Assembly: GCA_009801015.1 (NCBI GenBank)
Contig: VHZZ01000010.1
Coordinates: 674,001-721,791, forward strand
DNA from: Silene noctiflora
Lineage: Eukaryota; Streptophyta; Magnoliopsida; Caryophyllales; Caryophyllaceae
Length of the DNA stretch: 47,791 nt
Direction: 5' to 3'
The notes beneath the pieces were generated by a model. It was not told the origin of the DNA. It was given only the letters and a program-made list of their open reading frames with translations, and ran no database searches. Shown one piece after another: positions 31,501-42,040 of the stretch; position 1 is the stretch's first letter; each line of letters opens with the position of its first letter. The translations under genes and the position numbers were made by a program.

Positions 31501-33778
31501 ACTGGATCACAAGGATAAAGCATATACAAAAGATTTAATATACCTCTTTTAGCAAGTGACTGATCAAACCATTTACGGGTGACAATAGATATGGTCCCCC
31601 ACTTACGAGCAACTTTAAATTTGTCACCTTCAGAAACTTGTACACAGTTAAGGGTAAGATTTTCTACATACATATCATGTATGGACTATAGAGTCTTTGT
31701 ACCATCAAATATCGATTTTTCCCAGACAAAATAACTATAGGACATTTACTATCGGCAAGCTTCTCAACATAGGATCATGACCAATGACTTCTAAAAAAGG
31801 TACAGAAGTTGTCAAAGTGGCAATAAACAACAAAACTGGAGTTCTTGTAATGAAGATAGACAAAGCAGTAATTTAAAAGGCTTAAGCATTCGTTATTAGA
31901 AACATATCAGAAAAAGGGAAATCGCAATATCGTCAGATTTCACAGAGGTATTGAAAAGCATATATTGCAGATGGCATATCAAACTATCAGATTTCAAAGT
32001 ACAACTTTAATACAATGATGACACATAGATTAACATTAGATGAAATAAAATGAAAATATACTCTGGAATATTAAGGATATTTCACAAATGAGATGTGTGC
32101 AGAGCTTGGTAAGTTCAGCTGAGTACTTCCCACCATTTTGTATGATAAGTTTCTCCATTTCCTTCCGCTCATCTAGGCGTTTGATAGTGTAAGAAAAAAT
32201 TAAGTGTGACATTAAAAAAAAAATACTAACGATAGAGTTATAAAAGAAAGCCGCAATCCACAAAGAATAGTTGCACATAAATAGTGAGCCAACCTGCAGG
32301 GACTCGAGTAACACAAATAGTCAACCCCAAAAACGGAGGAACTCGATATGACTCCAATGGAACGACACGATGCTCAATCCAACACTGATTTAACCAATTA
32401 ATGGTGACAAGATGCTTATTCTTACTGGCAGCCCACTGCAGTTAAAAAAAATCACCGAGGACAAGACAAAATAATAGTATATCAGCACTTGGTAGTCATA
32501 TTAAATCGATGTGGCACATTAGAATAAGAGTATGTAACGCTGACATCAACAGCGTAAAAAATCATGTAGAAATACAAATTAGAATTCCACAAACAGGCAG
32601 AGAAGAAGAGAACAAATAACCTTGTACTTTCCAGCCAGAACACTCTTGACAATAACAAAGCTAACATCTGAGGATGACTTAGATTCAAAACTTCCACTCA
32701 TAGCTATCACTAGCTTTCCTATTCTTTCCTGCAACATGTAAAAAGAAAAACGACCTAGAAATGTCACAAAATTACTATGAAAGATTGACATACCAGAGGT
32801 AACAATAGTTGTCTAGAAAAGCAATCATGTCCATACAAACAATGATGCATTCAAACAAATGTTGTAGACGATATAAACATTGCGGGTCTAGATGCAAGTA
32901 ATGGTTAATAAGTCCTACATGTCTCTAAAAGTTAAGTTGGTAGGTGTGTGACATTATGGTTAGATATAAGGTGTCTGTATATGTATATATTCAGTTTTCA
33001 GCAGTGAAGAAATAAATACCTTTTCCGCTGCACCAAAGCCAGATGCAAGCACTTTGACACCATCCATGGCGAGACAACAAACATATCCTAGCTTAGGAAG
33101 TGGTCGCCTCTCCTTGGCACAGGAAAGAATACATTGTGGACCTGGGGACATAGAATTTAATGAGTCCCTCCGTCCGAATGAATCCAATAGACATTATAAG
33201 GTGTGCAAAACCCAGTAGAAGAAGGGTGAAAGTAAGAAGGCTTGATTTAACAAAAATAGAGATGGTGTTAAGTAGAGTACTAGACAGGTAATCGGCAATA
33301 GTAGATGACGGACGACAATATGAGAGGCAATCATCTCACTTATCAGGGGATTATCATACAATTTAATCACAATAATGAACTGAACTACTTACTTACTTAC
33401 TTAATTAATTAATTAATAATTCAAGAAAGAAAGAAAGAAAAGTGAAAATACCGAGTAAATTGCATCCTTTAGCTCGTAAGTCGTCGAATTTATCCTATAG
33501 AATAGAAAAGAATAATAAATAAATTAGGGTTGAAAAGAGTAATTCTTAAAATGAAATGAAAGGATTAATTGACATACATGGAGGTTGGATGAAATGACGT
33601 GAAAATCGTGAGGAGAATTGCGAGAAGGATCGGAGCAGAGGAAAATATGAGCGCCGTTGAGTTTGAGAGCATCGTGTAAAGCGTCGAAGACTTCAGGCGG
33701 AACTAGATTTCTAGACATAAACACATTTGCACCCTTGAATACCTGCTGCTTTATTGAAGACGAACAGGATTCCACCAT
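25596..33778 (-). CDS. MEI1: Multi-BRCT protein, MEI1/TopBP1-like (interrupted by N gap)
   Basis: Sixteen readable exons: 33778-33578, 33494-33452, 33141-33020, 32728-32621, 32435-32294, 32172-32062, 31636-31544, 31437-30948, 30378-30236, 30079-29715, 28715-28548, 27330-27040, [gap], 26277-26239, 26146-26061, 25966-25873 and 25667-25596. They give 855 residues. Exon 12 ends and exon 26277-26239 starts in phase 0, so whatever the gap hides is a multiple of three; the Arabidopsis relative is longer by about 100 aa. About six BRCT-like units are visible: around 14-100, 104-188, 195-280, 385-475, 590-680 and 686-759 (for example WLNQCWIEHR, RKWFDQSL, IWLEDCDR and WIYECVKK at domain ends). This architecture fits MEI1, a nuclear BRCT protein needed for meiotic chromosome integrity and DNA repair. 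Exon 12 ends at a GC donor (AAAAAG|GCAAGT). The join between exons 6 and 7 is the least certain. Confidence 0.85.
26332..26412. mobile_element. Stowaway-like MITE, 81 bp
   Basis: Terminal inverted repeats CTCCCTCTATCTCATCCATTTC and its near-complement ending GGGAG are flanked by TA on both sides (26330-26331 and 26413-26414). CTCCCTC plus a TA target duplication is the Stowaway (Tc1/mariner-related) signature. It lies in an intron of the BRCT gene beside the N gap. Confidence 0.85.
26469..26994. other. Assembly gap (526 N)
   Basis: A run of N inside the BRCT gene, between exon 27330-27040 and exon 26277-26239. It probably hides at least one coding exon in phase 0. Long open frames called across it are artefacts. 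A MITE lies within 60 bp of its left edge, so repeats may explain the failed assembly. Confidence 0.99.
27995..28154. mobile_element. Stowaway-like MITE, 160 bp
   Basis: Ends CTCCCTCCATCCCATTTTTA and the complement GGGATGGAGGGGG are flanked by TA at 27993-27994 and 28155-28156. The inside is AT-rich with a near-palindromic character. It lies in the intron between exons 28715-28548 and 27330-27040 of the BRCT gene. Confidence 0.88.
29517..29630. repeat. 42-bp minisatellite in MEI1-like intron 10
   Basis: Copies start at 29517, 29559 and 29601 (the last partial), each with CTGCACTTGGAC, ATCC, and CGACAGGTGTTTCTGAT in the complete ones. The period is a multiple of three, so an antisense frame shows a false 14-residue repeat (SKCRLYQKHL-like). 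It lies between exons 30079-29715 and 28715-28548. Confidence 0.85.
33164..33316. mobile_element. Degenerate Stowaway-like MITE
   Basis: The end GTCCCTCCGTCCGAATGAAT is typical of a Stowaway subfamily. The opposite end is only weakly preserved (GATGACGGACGAC near 33303-33315) and no clean TA duplication remains. It is in intron 2 of the BRCT gene, ending about 22 bp from the 3' splice site of exon 3. Confidence 0.45.
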
Positions 33779-34474
33779 CCCTATTTTGTAGTTGCAGGTT
33801 TAAATTCAAATTAAGGGGATTGATTTCCCGATTTCAGTTCAATTTCAGAGAAAGGGAAAACCAAATGGGAGAGACGGAGAAGGACTGACTCTCATTATTT
33901 CGTGTCACGCGGGAAAACTACTCGTTATTTCGAGTCATGGTGGTTGGATGAATAAGATAAATGCATAACGCATAAGAAACAAATCAAAAGATTTGTCTCA
34001 TTCACGTAAACGGTGTATTACTTAATCCGTTTTATTTTACCCTTCTTTCTTATGAAAGACTCACTATATGAATATTGGTGACTCAATGATTAACATGACT
34101 TTTATTTATTTATGCCAAAGTGAACCCTTGGGGCTTGTGACACGCATTGCCATTATGCCAAAATTACTTTAGCACAAACTTTTCTTTGTAGTGCATCATC
34201 ATTAATAAAAAAGGAAAATATTAAAGCATTATCTTCTTTGTACATACATGATACATACGACCCACCAACTTAAAACATTCTAATTTCTTTGTGTTTCATG
34301 CCCCTTCCAAATAAATAAATAAATAAAGACAGAAAAATTCAGCATCCTGAAAATCGTATCCATCTATTTGATCCTGTAGGTCTCATCAATGATGTAGGAA
34401 CTATAACTTCATTTGATAGGATTTGTTCTGATTCCAAAAATTCAGGTTTTAAGTCTTATGGTAGTAGTTTTAGT
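33779..34474. other. Divergent intergenic region, BRCT gene and unknown gene
   Basis: About 700 bp between two start codons that point away from each other, so it must hold both promoters. An AAATA-type simple repeat lies at 34308-34326. The frame of the right-hand gene stays open upstream of its ATG from about 34320, without another ATG. Confidence 0.55.
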
Positions 34475-35494
34475 ATGGAAACAAATTGTTTTCAAATAGA
34501 AGAATCTCATCATGACAATAACACACATGGACATGGTGGGTTAGAGTTAAGGCTTAGAGTAGTTGACAAAAGTAATGATTTAGAGGATGATGATGATTCT
34601 GACGATTCTACCCCGCGATTATGGAAGCCATCAAGTCCTGAGTACCATCAAAACAACACATCTCCAAGTTCCAGGAATCAGGCGATAGCCAAGGGCCGGA
34701 AAGAATTGATGGATATGGTTAAGGACTTGCCTGAGAGCTTCTATGAATTGTCTTTGAAAGACTTGGTTGAGCAAAAAGCAGAGTTGGAGCTTCAAAAGGG
34801 TATTATTGTCATTCCAGAGGAAAACAAGACTTTGCAACAAAGTGTTAACAAAGAGGAAGAGGAGACAAAGAAGGAATGTAAAAGTGTGAAGAAAGTTAAG
34901 AAGAGTACTGATAGTAAGAAAAAGATGGTGACAAGTACAAGTATTGATAATGACAGATTTCTATTAAGGACCTCTGTTTTTCCCATTTCCTTAGGGTCAA
35001 AGAAAAATAAAAACAATTTAGGTGCTACTACTAGTTTTAAGCTAGCTCCAATGAGGACAACTGAGCCGGGTTCGAAAGATTGGTGGAGGAGAAAATCGTG
35101 TATCTTGAGTGAGACTGGTGAGAGCAATGCATTCAGTAGCAGCAACAGTCTTAGCAGTAGCACCAACACAAGGTATTTTTTCAAAATGTTTTGAATGGTT
35201 TAATTAAATTCACACAAAAATAATGATTCTTTGGTGAGAAGTCTATACTACCAGTCCTTCACAATAGTAATTTCTTGTTCCACCCCTCAACATCTGTATT
35301 TGTTCCTCTCATGTATGTCATCTTTTCCCGTCTCGTTCACCATAAAACTCACCCAAGTTTCCCAACAGTTATTAGTAATTGGAAACATCAAACATTAAAT
35401 TTAACGTATTGTTTTTACTTATTGCAGGCAGAGTAACGTATTTCTACCCATTTGTTGCCTTTGCAGTGGAAGGAAAATCACAAGTAAAACATAA
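34475..35494 (+). CDS. Unrecognised Ser/Lys-rich protein
   Basis: Exons 34475-35172 and 35428-35494 join at a GT-AG intron (phase 2) to give 254 residues. I do not recognise the protein with certainty. Visible features: a Ser/Asp-rich acidic patch at about 38-46; a core around 70-105, KGRKELMDMVKDLPESFYEL followed by SLKDLVEQK, which looks like the conserved part; a Lys/Glu-rich, probably helical and nuclear-localising stretch at about 123-152; a GSKDWWRRKSC motif near 200; a serine run; and a short C-terminal exon with the cysteine group PICCLCSGRK. It has no signal peptide or membrane segment. I recall similar plant proteins of unknown function carrying the ELMxMVxxxPESxYELSLKDLV motif. The start was chosen as the first ATG, but the frame is open for about 150 bp before it, so an upstream exon is possible. 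Confidence 0.75.
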
Positions 35495-36676
35495 ACAGCC
35501 TCATGAAAACTTGAATGCAAAGGAGTCTACTGCTTTTCAATAAATGCATAACCACAAGCAAAATGTAAAGTTTTGATGATTACTGCCACCCTATTTTGGG
35601 TCGTAGGGGAGTATAACATTGTCTTAATTTCATTTGTATTGTTCCATTTTTATTGAATTTTTTTTTTTTTTTTTTTTTTACACTTGATTGAATTGTTAAT
35701 GTTAATCATTAATCTCTCAAGATAGATAAAACTGTCAGATTTGTTATTCTGATAAAAATATATTATTTCATAGAAAACTAATTTCATAACATTGTTGTAA
35801 TATCACCTTATTAATAACAGAGGTGTCTTTACGCATGTGCGTGCGACTGCACAAGGCTCCTAAAATTCAATAAGTCTCCCTTAAAACAATACTATTTGTT
35901 AAGCTTAAGATGGGTTACGTACATATCACTATAGAAAAAAGTAATATATTTAGTTATATACACAAGTGGTATAAATATATGATACTTAACCGATTTTAAA
36001 TAGAAAACTGATAGTGTTATCTTAAATGGGGATTTGTCCCCAAAAAAACAAAGTAAAGTGAGAATAGACTAGTACACCATTTAGCAAAGTATTTAAGTAT
36101 TGTTTAAATAATTCCTGATACGAAAACTCTATTTAGCGGTAAAATGATCTTAAAATTCTGCGGGACCCATGTGATAGCTGCACAATCGAGGCACATGCCC
36201 AGATCTGTAACATTAATCCTAAGAGAGACAGAGATTAGCTTACCACAATTCACACGCACCGACACACTGAATACAGTGAGTGATACACTGACACTACTAG
36301 TAAGAGTGGTAGTGGTAGTGGTAGACTGGTAGTGGTAGGCTGGTAGCTCCCTGTCAACACCCATCACTTTCTCATTATAATCATCATATACAATTATACA
36401 TACTTGTATAACTATCCTCTTTATCAACTACTTCCTATAAATCATCACTCTCTAATCTCTATTAGTCTATTGCATTCATTCCCTTCAACATTGATTTCAT
36501 CTTTCTCATTCCTTTTCTGTCAAACTAATCAAAGGTACCACTACTACATTCTAATACCAAGTACTCATTTTAATGCTTGCTTAATTAATTAATTTATGTA
36601 CCTCTGGATTTTTATTGAATTCTGTAATGCTTCCTGTTTAACAGATTGATTAGCTGTTTATCGATAGGGGTTTATT
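35495..36676. other. Intergenic: promoter and 5' UTR of the PMT gene
   Basis: AT-rich DNA with a poly-T run near 35660-35680. A GGTAGT-type repeat lies at about 36306-36345. A probable 5'-UTR intron runs 36535-36644 (AAAG|GTACCA to TTAACAG|ATTG), a common arrangement in plant Golgi-protein genes. No further gene was found. Confidence 0.5.
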
Positions 36677-39600
36677 ATGGGCATGCCCATGGGGAGGAAT
36701 ACCCGGGTTGATGGGAGGAAGTCGTCAAACAATAACTATTGTTCCACCATAGTTATTGTTGTTACGGTAACAGCTTGTTTAATTGGGGCCTGGATCATGA
36801 TGCCATCCCTTGTGGATCCTCAGGGTAATATTCTAGGAATCACTAACCTTGACAGACTCACCCAGGATACCATCTCTAGGGACTTTAATGACAACTCTGA
36901 GACCGGAGAGAATCCAACTGAGTTGATTCGAGAGGAACACGTGGTGGACAACAACAGTTCCGAACAAGATGAGAGTATCAACTCCAACCACGGAAATGAA
37001 CAAGATACGAGGGAGGATGAGACGACCACCTCATCAACTGATGACCATGGATCCACAGAAACAACTGACGCTAAATCTAGTGAGGAAGAGAGTTTTAATA
37101 GTTCAACACAAACCCAAGATGATGGAAACAAACATCTAAATGAGGACTCGGACCCGGACCAGTCTGAGATATTGAAAGAAACTTCTACTCAGATCGGGGA
37201 TTGGTCTACTCAATCAAAAGAATCCCAGAAACACAAGGACTCTGTCAAGGCCTCACTCTCTAAAAACACTAATAAATATAAGTGGAAGCTTTGTAATGTC
37301 ACTGCTGGCCCAGACTATATCCCTTGTCTTGATAACATCCAAGCTATTACTAAACTCCCTACTACTAGTCACTACGAACACCGTGAGAGGCACTGCCCTG
37401 ATCAACCTCCTTCCTGTCTCGTTTCCCTGCCTCAAGGATATAAGACTTCAGTCAAATGGCCCAAAAGTAGGGAAAAGGTATGCTTATTACACACTATTTA
37501 CACATGAACAAACAAATCATTTACTCATTCCTAGTTTTGTCCTTCTGATAACAACTAACAGCCTACACTTGTCATTTATGCAGATATGGTTTGCGAATGT
37601 ACCCCATATCAAGCTTGCAGAAGTCAAGGGCCATCAGAATTGGGTACAAGCTTCAGGGGAATACCTTACTTTTCCTGGTGGAGGGACCCAATTTACGCAT
37701 GGTGCTCTACATTACATTGATTTCATTCAGAAGGTCATTCACTATCCACCTCCATTCTTCTTTCATTTACCCTTCCTCTTATCTTTTTTTCTATTCATAA
37801 AATTGCCAATGCCATTTTAATCATGCACTTATGGCAAATGACACATTTTCAATTTTAGAAATTTCTTTCTTGGTAAATGTGTATTGAAAGTCGACTCATC
37901 ACTTTTAGGTTGTGTTTGGATTGATGGAGTTGGAGGGAAAGGAAGGGGAGGGATTTGAAAGGATGAAAAGTCCATTGTTTGGTTAGCAAAAGGGAGGTGA
38001 ATGAATTTGGAGGGGAGGGACTCCTCCAAGCCAGATTATTTCCCCTCCAACAAAGGAAAGATTTGGAGGCAAATTGTATCCAAACACTCACACAGTGTCA
38101 CACCCCACCCCCTTTCTCTTCCCTTCCCTCCCTTTCCCTCCTATTTTGGTATATCAAACAAGGCCTTAGTCTTTTTTATCCATGTTCTCTATTTTTTCTC
38201 ATACCCTTGAAATTTTATCATTTTCACATCCTTCAATATGCTTCATTGGTCCTTCAGTCGTTCTTTGTCAGTTGTCTCGGAAGGCCAAACCACCTTAGGC
38301 AATTATAATACATCTTTCTTTTTTAGATGCAACTCTTACATTCTCTCTAATCCTCTCATCCAACTCGTCTGAGGTCAGCCACCTGTTGCGAGTTTCTTTG
38401 ATTTTAATTGACCTTTGACTGTACAAATATTTACTGGTTCTCTAGTTTATGTGTTTATAATGCTGTTAGGAGCTCCTGTGATTTTGTGCCACATGATCTA
38501 GAGACTGCCACTCTTGCCTACAGTATTTCGCTACCGTGATTTTGACGCCTATTTATTCCAAATAAATTCTGGAACTGTTGCGTATAAGTGGTACCCACAA
38601 ACTCACGCGTAACGTTGATTTATCGGATTGCACCAAAAGTTTATTATTTTTTTTTTTTTTTGAGTTCAGACGGTTTCTGATATTGCATGGGGAAAGCAAA
38701 CTCGTGTCATATTGGATGTTGGATGTGGTGTGGCAAGCTTTGGAGGTTATCTTTTTGACAGAGACGTCATCGCTATGTCACTGGCTCCCAAAGATGAGCA
38801 TGAAGCCCAAGTACAGTTTGCTCTTGAGAGAGGAATACCTGCCATATCTGCTGTCATGGGTACAAAAAGATTACCCTTCCCGAGCATGGTTTTTGATATT
38901 GTCCACTGTGCACGTTGCAGAGTCCCCTGGCATATTGAAGGTGACATCCATCTTCTTCTCGAGCTATTGATTTTCAATATTTAACAATTTTCGTCCATTC
39001 TAAAGCTAGTTTAATTAGGTGGTAAACTCCTTTTGGAGCTGAACCGTGTATTGCGACCTGGCGGCTTTTTTGTGTGGTCCGCTACCCCAGTTTACCGAAG
39101 TGATACAGAGGATGTTGCCATATGGAAAGGTGCTTTAGCTCGCTGACTTAATCTTTTCCTTTACACTGCTATGAAATTTGGAACAGAGATCTAAAGTCTA
39201 AACTTCTTGTTTGTGACCATATGTAGCTATGTCGAAGCTAACAAAGTCAATGTGCTGGGAGCTGCTAAAAATCGGAAAGGATAAGGTGAATGGAGTATCT
39301 GCAGCTGTATACAGAAAGCCTACATCTAATGACTGCTATGAACAAAGAACAAGAAATGACCCTCCACTTTGTGAAGAATCTGATGACCCAAATGCAGCAT
39401 GGTATGCTCTGAATTCTTTCAAGCCTTTGGGGACATATCTAGAGAAGTGTTTATCAAAGATTTACATGAAATACGCAGCATATACTAGGAATGAAGTTGT
39501 TAGAATCCCAGATTGCCTGTTGGGTTTTTAGTTTTTTACATATTTTGTTGCATGGAAAGAGTTCATTATTCCAGTGTCTCAAAGACTCCACACATGGCAA

Positions 39601-41088
39601 GGTTGGGCGGTACGATATATGTACCTTACCACTGTGTTTAAAATGTAGAGATACAATTTCCAGATGTCCCGCGATGAAAATTGTGGCGTGACTAACATTG
39701 ACCCACTGCCACTTCAGTAGTAGAAGATTGACTACTACTTCACTAGTTAGAGATGGAGTACAACTTTACTGTAAAAAAAAGCGCATGCCATGTAGTGAGC
39801 CATTTTGCACTATTCTCTCATAGTCTAAAACCTAAGAAAACTAGTCTTTGGCTCCACTTGTACCGGTTACCTCAAAGGCTCAAATGTTTCAACGAAAATC
39901 TAGATATATAAAGTTAACAGCAACGACATTACACATCTCCAAATGAATATCATGCTTATGCTCAGCGCCTAAAGTTAATTTTCCTCACTTAGGTGTTGAC
40001 GTGTTGTGACTTCTACTTACCTGTGTAACGGCCTTGGGAAATATACAATTAGGTGTACTTTTGAGTTTTGATTGAGCATCACTGGTGCTTGAGTTTTGCT
40101 GGAAGGCTGCTGACATTAATCTTACCTATTAATTCCTTTACAGGGATGTGTCATTGCAGGCATGCATGCACAAGATACCAACACATCCATCCGAACGAGG
40201 TTATCAATGGCCTGCTAAATGGCCATTGAGGTTGGAGAAACACCCTTATTGGTTACAGGATTCTGAGGTTGGAGTATATGGTAAAGCAGCACCTAAGGAT
40301 TTCGTTGATGACTACAAGCATTGGAAACTTCTGTTTGAGAACTCGTATCTGAATGGTATTGGCATTGACTGGTCTTCTCTAAGGAATGTCATGGACATGA
40401 GAGCTGTTTACGGAGGGTAAATTATCCCTCTCTTTTTTAACTCCTCCGATCAAACAATTACGGAGTATTTTCTTTGGTTGTACATAAAAAATACTGTAAT
40501 ACGAGTAGGTTGCTTGGTTAATACTGAAAAATAGTCTCTTGTATTGCCTTTTCCTTTTTCAGGTTTGCCGCTGCACTCAAGGACATGAAATTGTGGGTCA
40601 TGAATGTAGTTCCAGTAACTTCATCAGACACCCTGCCAATTATATATGAACGCGGTTTATTTGGAATATATCACGACTGGTGCGAGTCATTTAATACTTA
40701 TCCAAGAACATATGATCTTCTCCACGCAGATCACCTTTTCTCTGATATCAAAAAAAGGTCGGACTAGCTTTTATGTTCCACACAATTCTACGTTTTGAGA
40801 TCTGCGTATTCTTTGACAGTTTTGAAAATGTTTTTTTTTTTCTTTATTTATCCTATCAGGTGCGAGTTTGTGGCCGTGATGGCAGAAGTGGATAGAATCT
40901 TGAGGCCAGAAGGGAGGTTGATTGTAAAAGATGACGCTGAAACGATAGCGGAGGTTGAGGCCATGGCCAAATCTCTACACTGGAAGATTCACTTCACTTT
41001 TTCCAAGGACAATGAAGGATTGATTTCGGTTCAGAAGACAAAATGGCGACCATTGGATGTGGAAACAATTACTTCAGCCATAGCTTAA
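36677..41088 (+). CDS. Probable methyltransferase of the PMT24/25/26 type (Golgi)
   Basis: Eight exons, 36677-37477, 37584-37733, 38670-38940, 39019-39129, 39227-39401, 40144-40416, 40563-40757 and 40860-41088, give 734 residues with consistent phases. It is a type II membrane protein: a short basic N-terminus ([12 protein letters not shown]), one membrane span at about 23-42, and an acidic Ser/Glu/Asp-rich stem to about 200. The DUF248/QUA2-type domain follows: [31 protein letters not shown], the SAM-binding [14 protein letters not shown] (330-343), [23 protein letters not shown] and [16 protein letters not shown]. The second half has [14 protein letters not shown] and [10 protein letters not shown], and it ends ETITSAIA as in Arabidopsis PMT24/25. 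The family is thought to methylate pectin (homogalacturonan) in the Golgi, though most members, this clade included, lack direct proof. Intron 2 holds a Tourist-like MITE. Confidence 0.94.
37908..38165. mobile_element. Tourist-like (PIF/Harbinger) MITE, 258 bp
   Basis: The ends GGTTGTGTTTGG and CAAACAAGGCC are imperfect inverted repeats, flanked by TTA at 37905-37907 and 38166-38168, the 3-bp duplication typical of PIF/Harbinger. The arms are purine-rich on one side and pyrimidine-rich on the other, so the element can fold on itself. It lies in intron 2 of the PMT gene. Confidence 0.75.
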
Positions 41089-42040
41089 ATTTAAGGATGG
41101 GTTAGTTGATACCTCTATATGATTGTTGAACAGGCATACAAATTCTGTTATCATAGTGGAAGTGAAACTGAAGCATCCAATACTTATTTCCTGTTAGTTT
41201 TTGTTGTTCCAATGCTTGTAGTCATCAAGAAAAGGGTTTACCCATAAACAATGGCAAATGCTTGTAGTCATTGTTTCGATCAAGAGAGATGAAAATCCGG
41301 TATAGATCGCAAGTGTTGAGAAGAGACATGATGATCCAAGCCTAAGAAGAATGTTGATACAGTGTGTTATCTTGAAGGAGTAGCAACTTATACATGTATT
41401 TATTTATATAAAAACAAGTGTTGTATTGATGTAATGTACGTTCAAGTTGCAAGGCAAATATGCTTCCCATTTTGATTCCTGTGAATTGAAGGAGACCAAA
41501 GAATATCTCTAACTTGTACGCAATATCGCCAATATTCTTCATCATTATCTTGTGCTCATACTTCAAACCAACCTTTAAGGCGTTATAGGTTAAGGCATTT
41601 ACCCTTTATAAACGTGGGACGATTTCCATTCGGTAATATTTTTGAAATAAATTCTTATTTCTTTAGCTAGCAACAGCAGTACAACTTTTTGATACACTTG
41701 CAAATTTGTATATACAAGTTTCAATAGCAACTATACACATCAACTGATCAAAGTACTAAATTAGTCTCCTTGTAATTAACTAAGCGTCTCGGACTCTTTC
41801 TGCCTTAGGACGACATCCCCACAAGGCCACAACCACCCACATTTCCTATGCAGCAGGTCAAGAGTCTCAAGACAAGTGATCAGGCGGGTCTAGATCTCTG
41901 GAGACACAAATGGTCAAAGAGAAGAAAAAATAGCCATCTACAGAGAAGAAAAAATAGCCATCTACAGAAAAAAAAAAAAAAAAAATTAAAACCTTTACTC
42001 CCTATGTATAGTTAAGAACTCGGAAACTGCATGTCTAGTC
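41089..42040. other. Convergent 3' flanks of the PMT and USP-kinase genes
   Basis: Holds the 3' UTRs of two genes facing each other. A 24-bp unit (AGAGAAGAAAAAATAGCCAT and TCTAC) is repeated twice at about 41918-41966 and is followed by an A-rich run. No gene is supported. Confidence 0.5.

Noticed and set aside
37829-38308. Several 66-109 residue frames on both strands
   Set aside because: They lie in the Tourist-like MITE and the rest of PMT intron 2; low-complexity purine and pyrimidine arms keep frames open by chance.
39402-39530. Read-through of PMT exon 5 into a further open stretch ([16 protein letters not shown])
   Set aside because: The splice at 39401 to 40144 restores the family sequence [12 protein letters not shown], so this is intron sequence, at most a retained-intron isoform.
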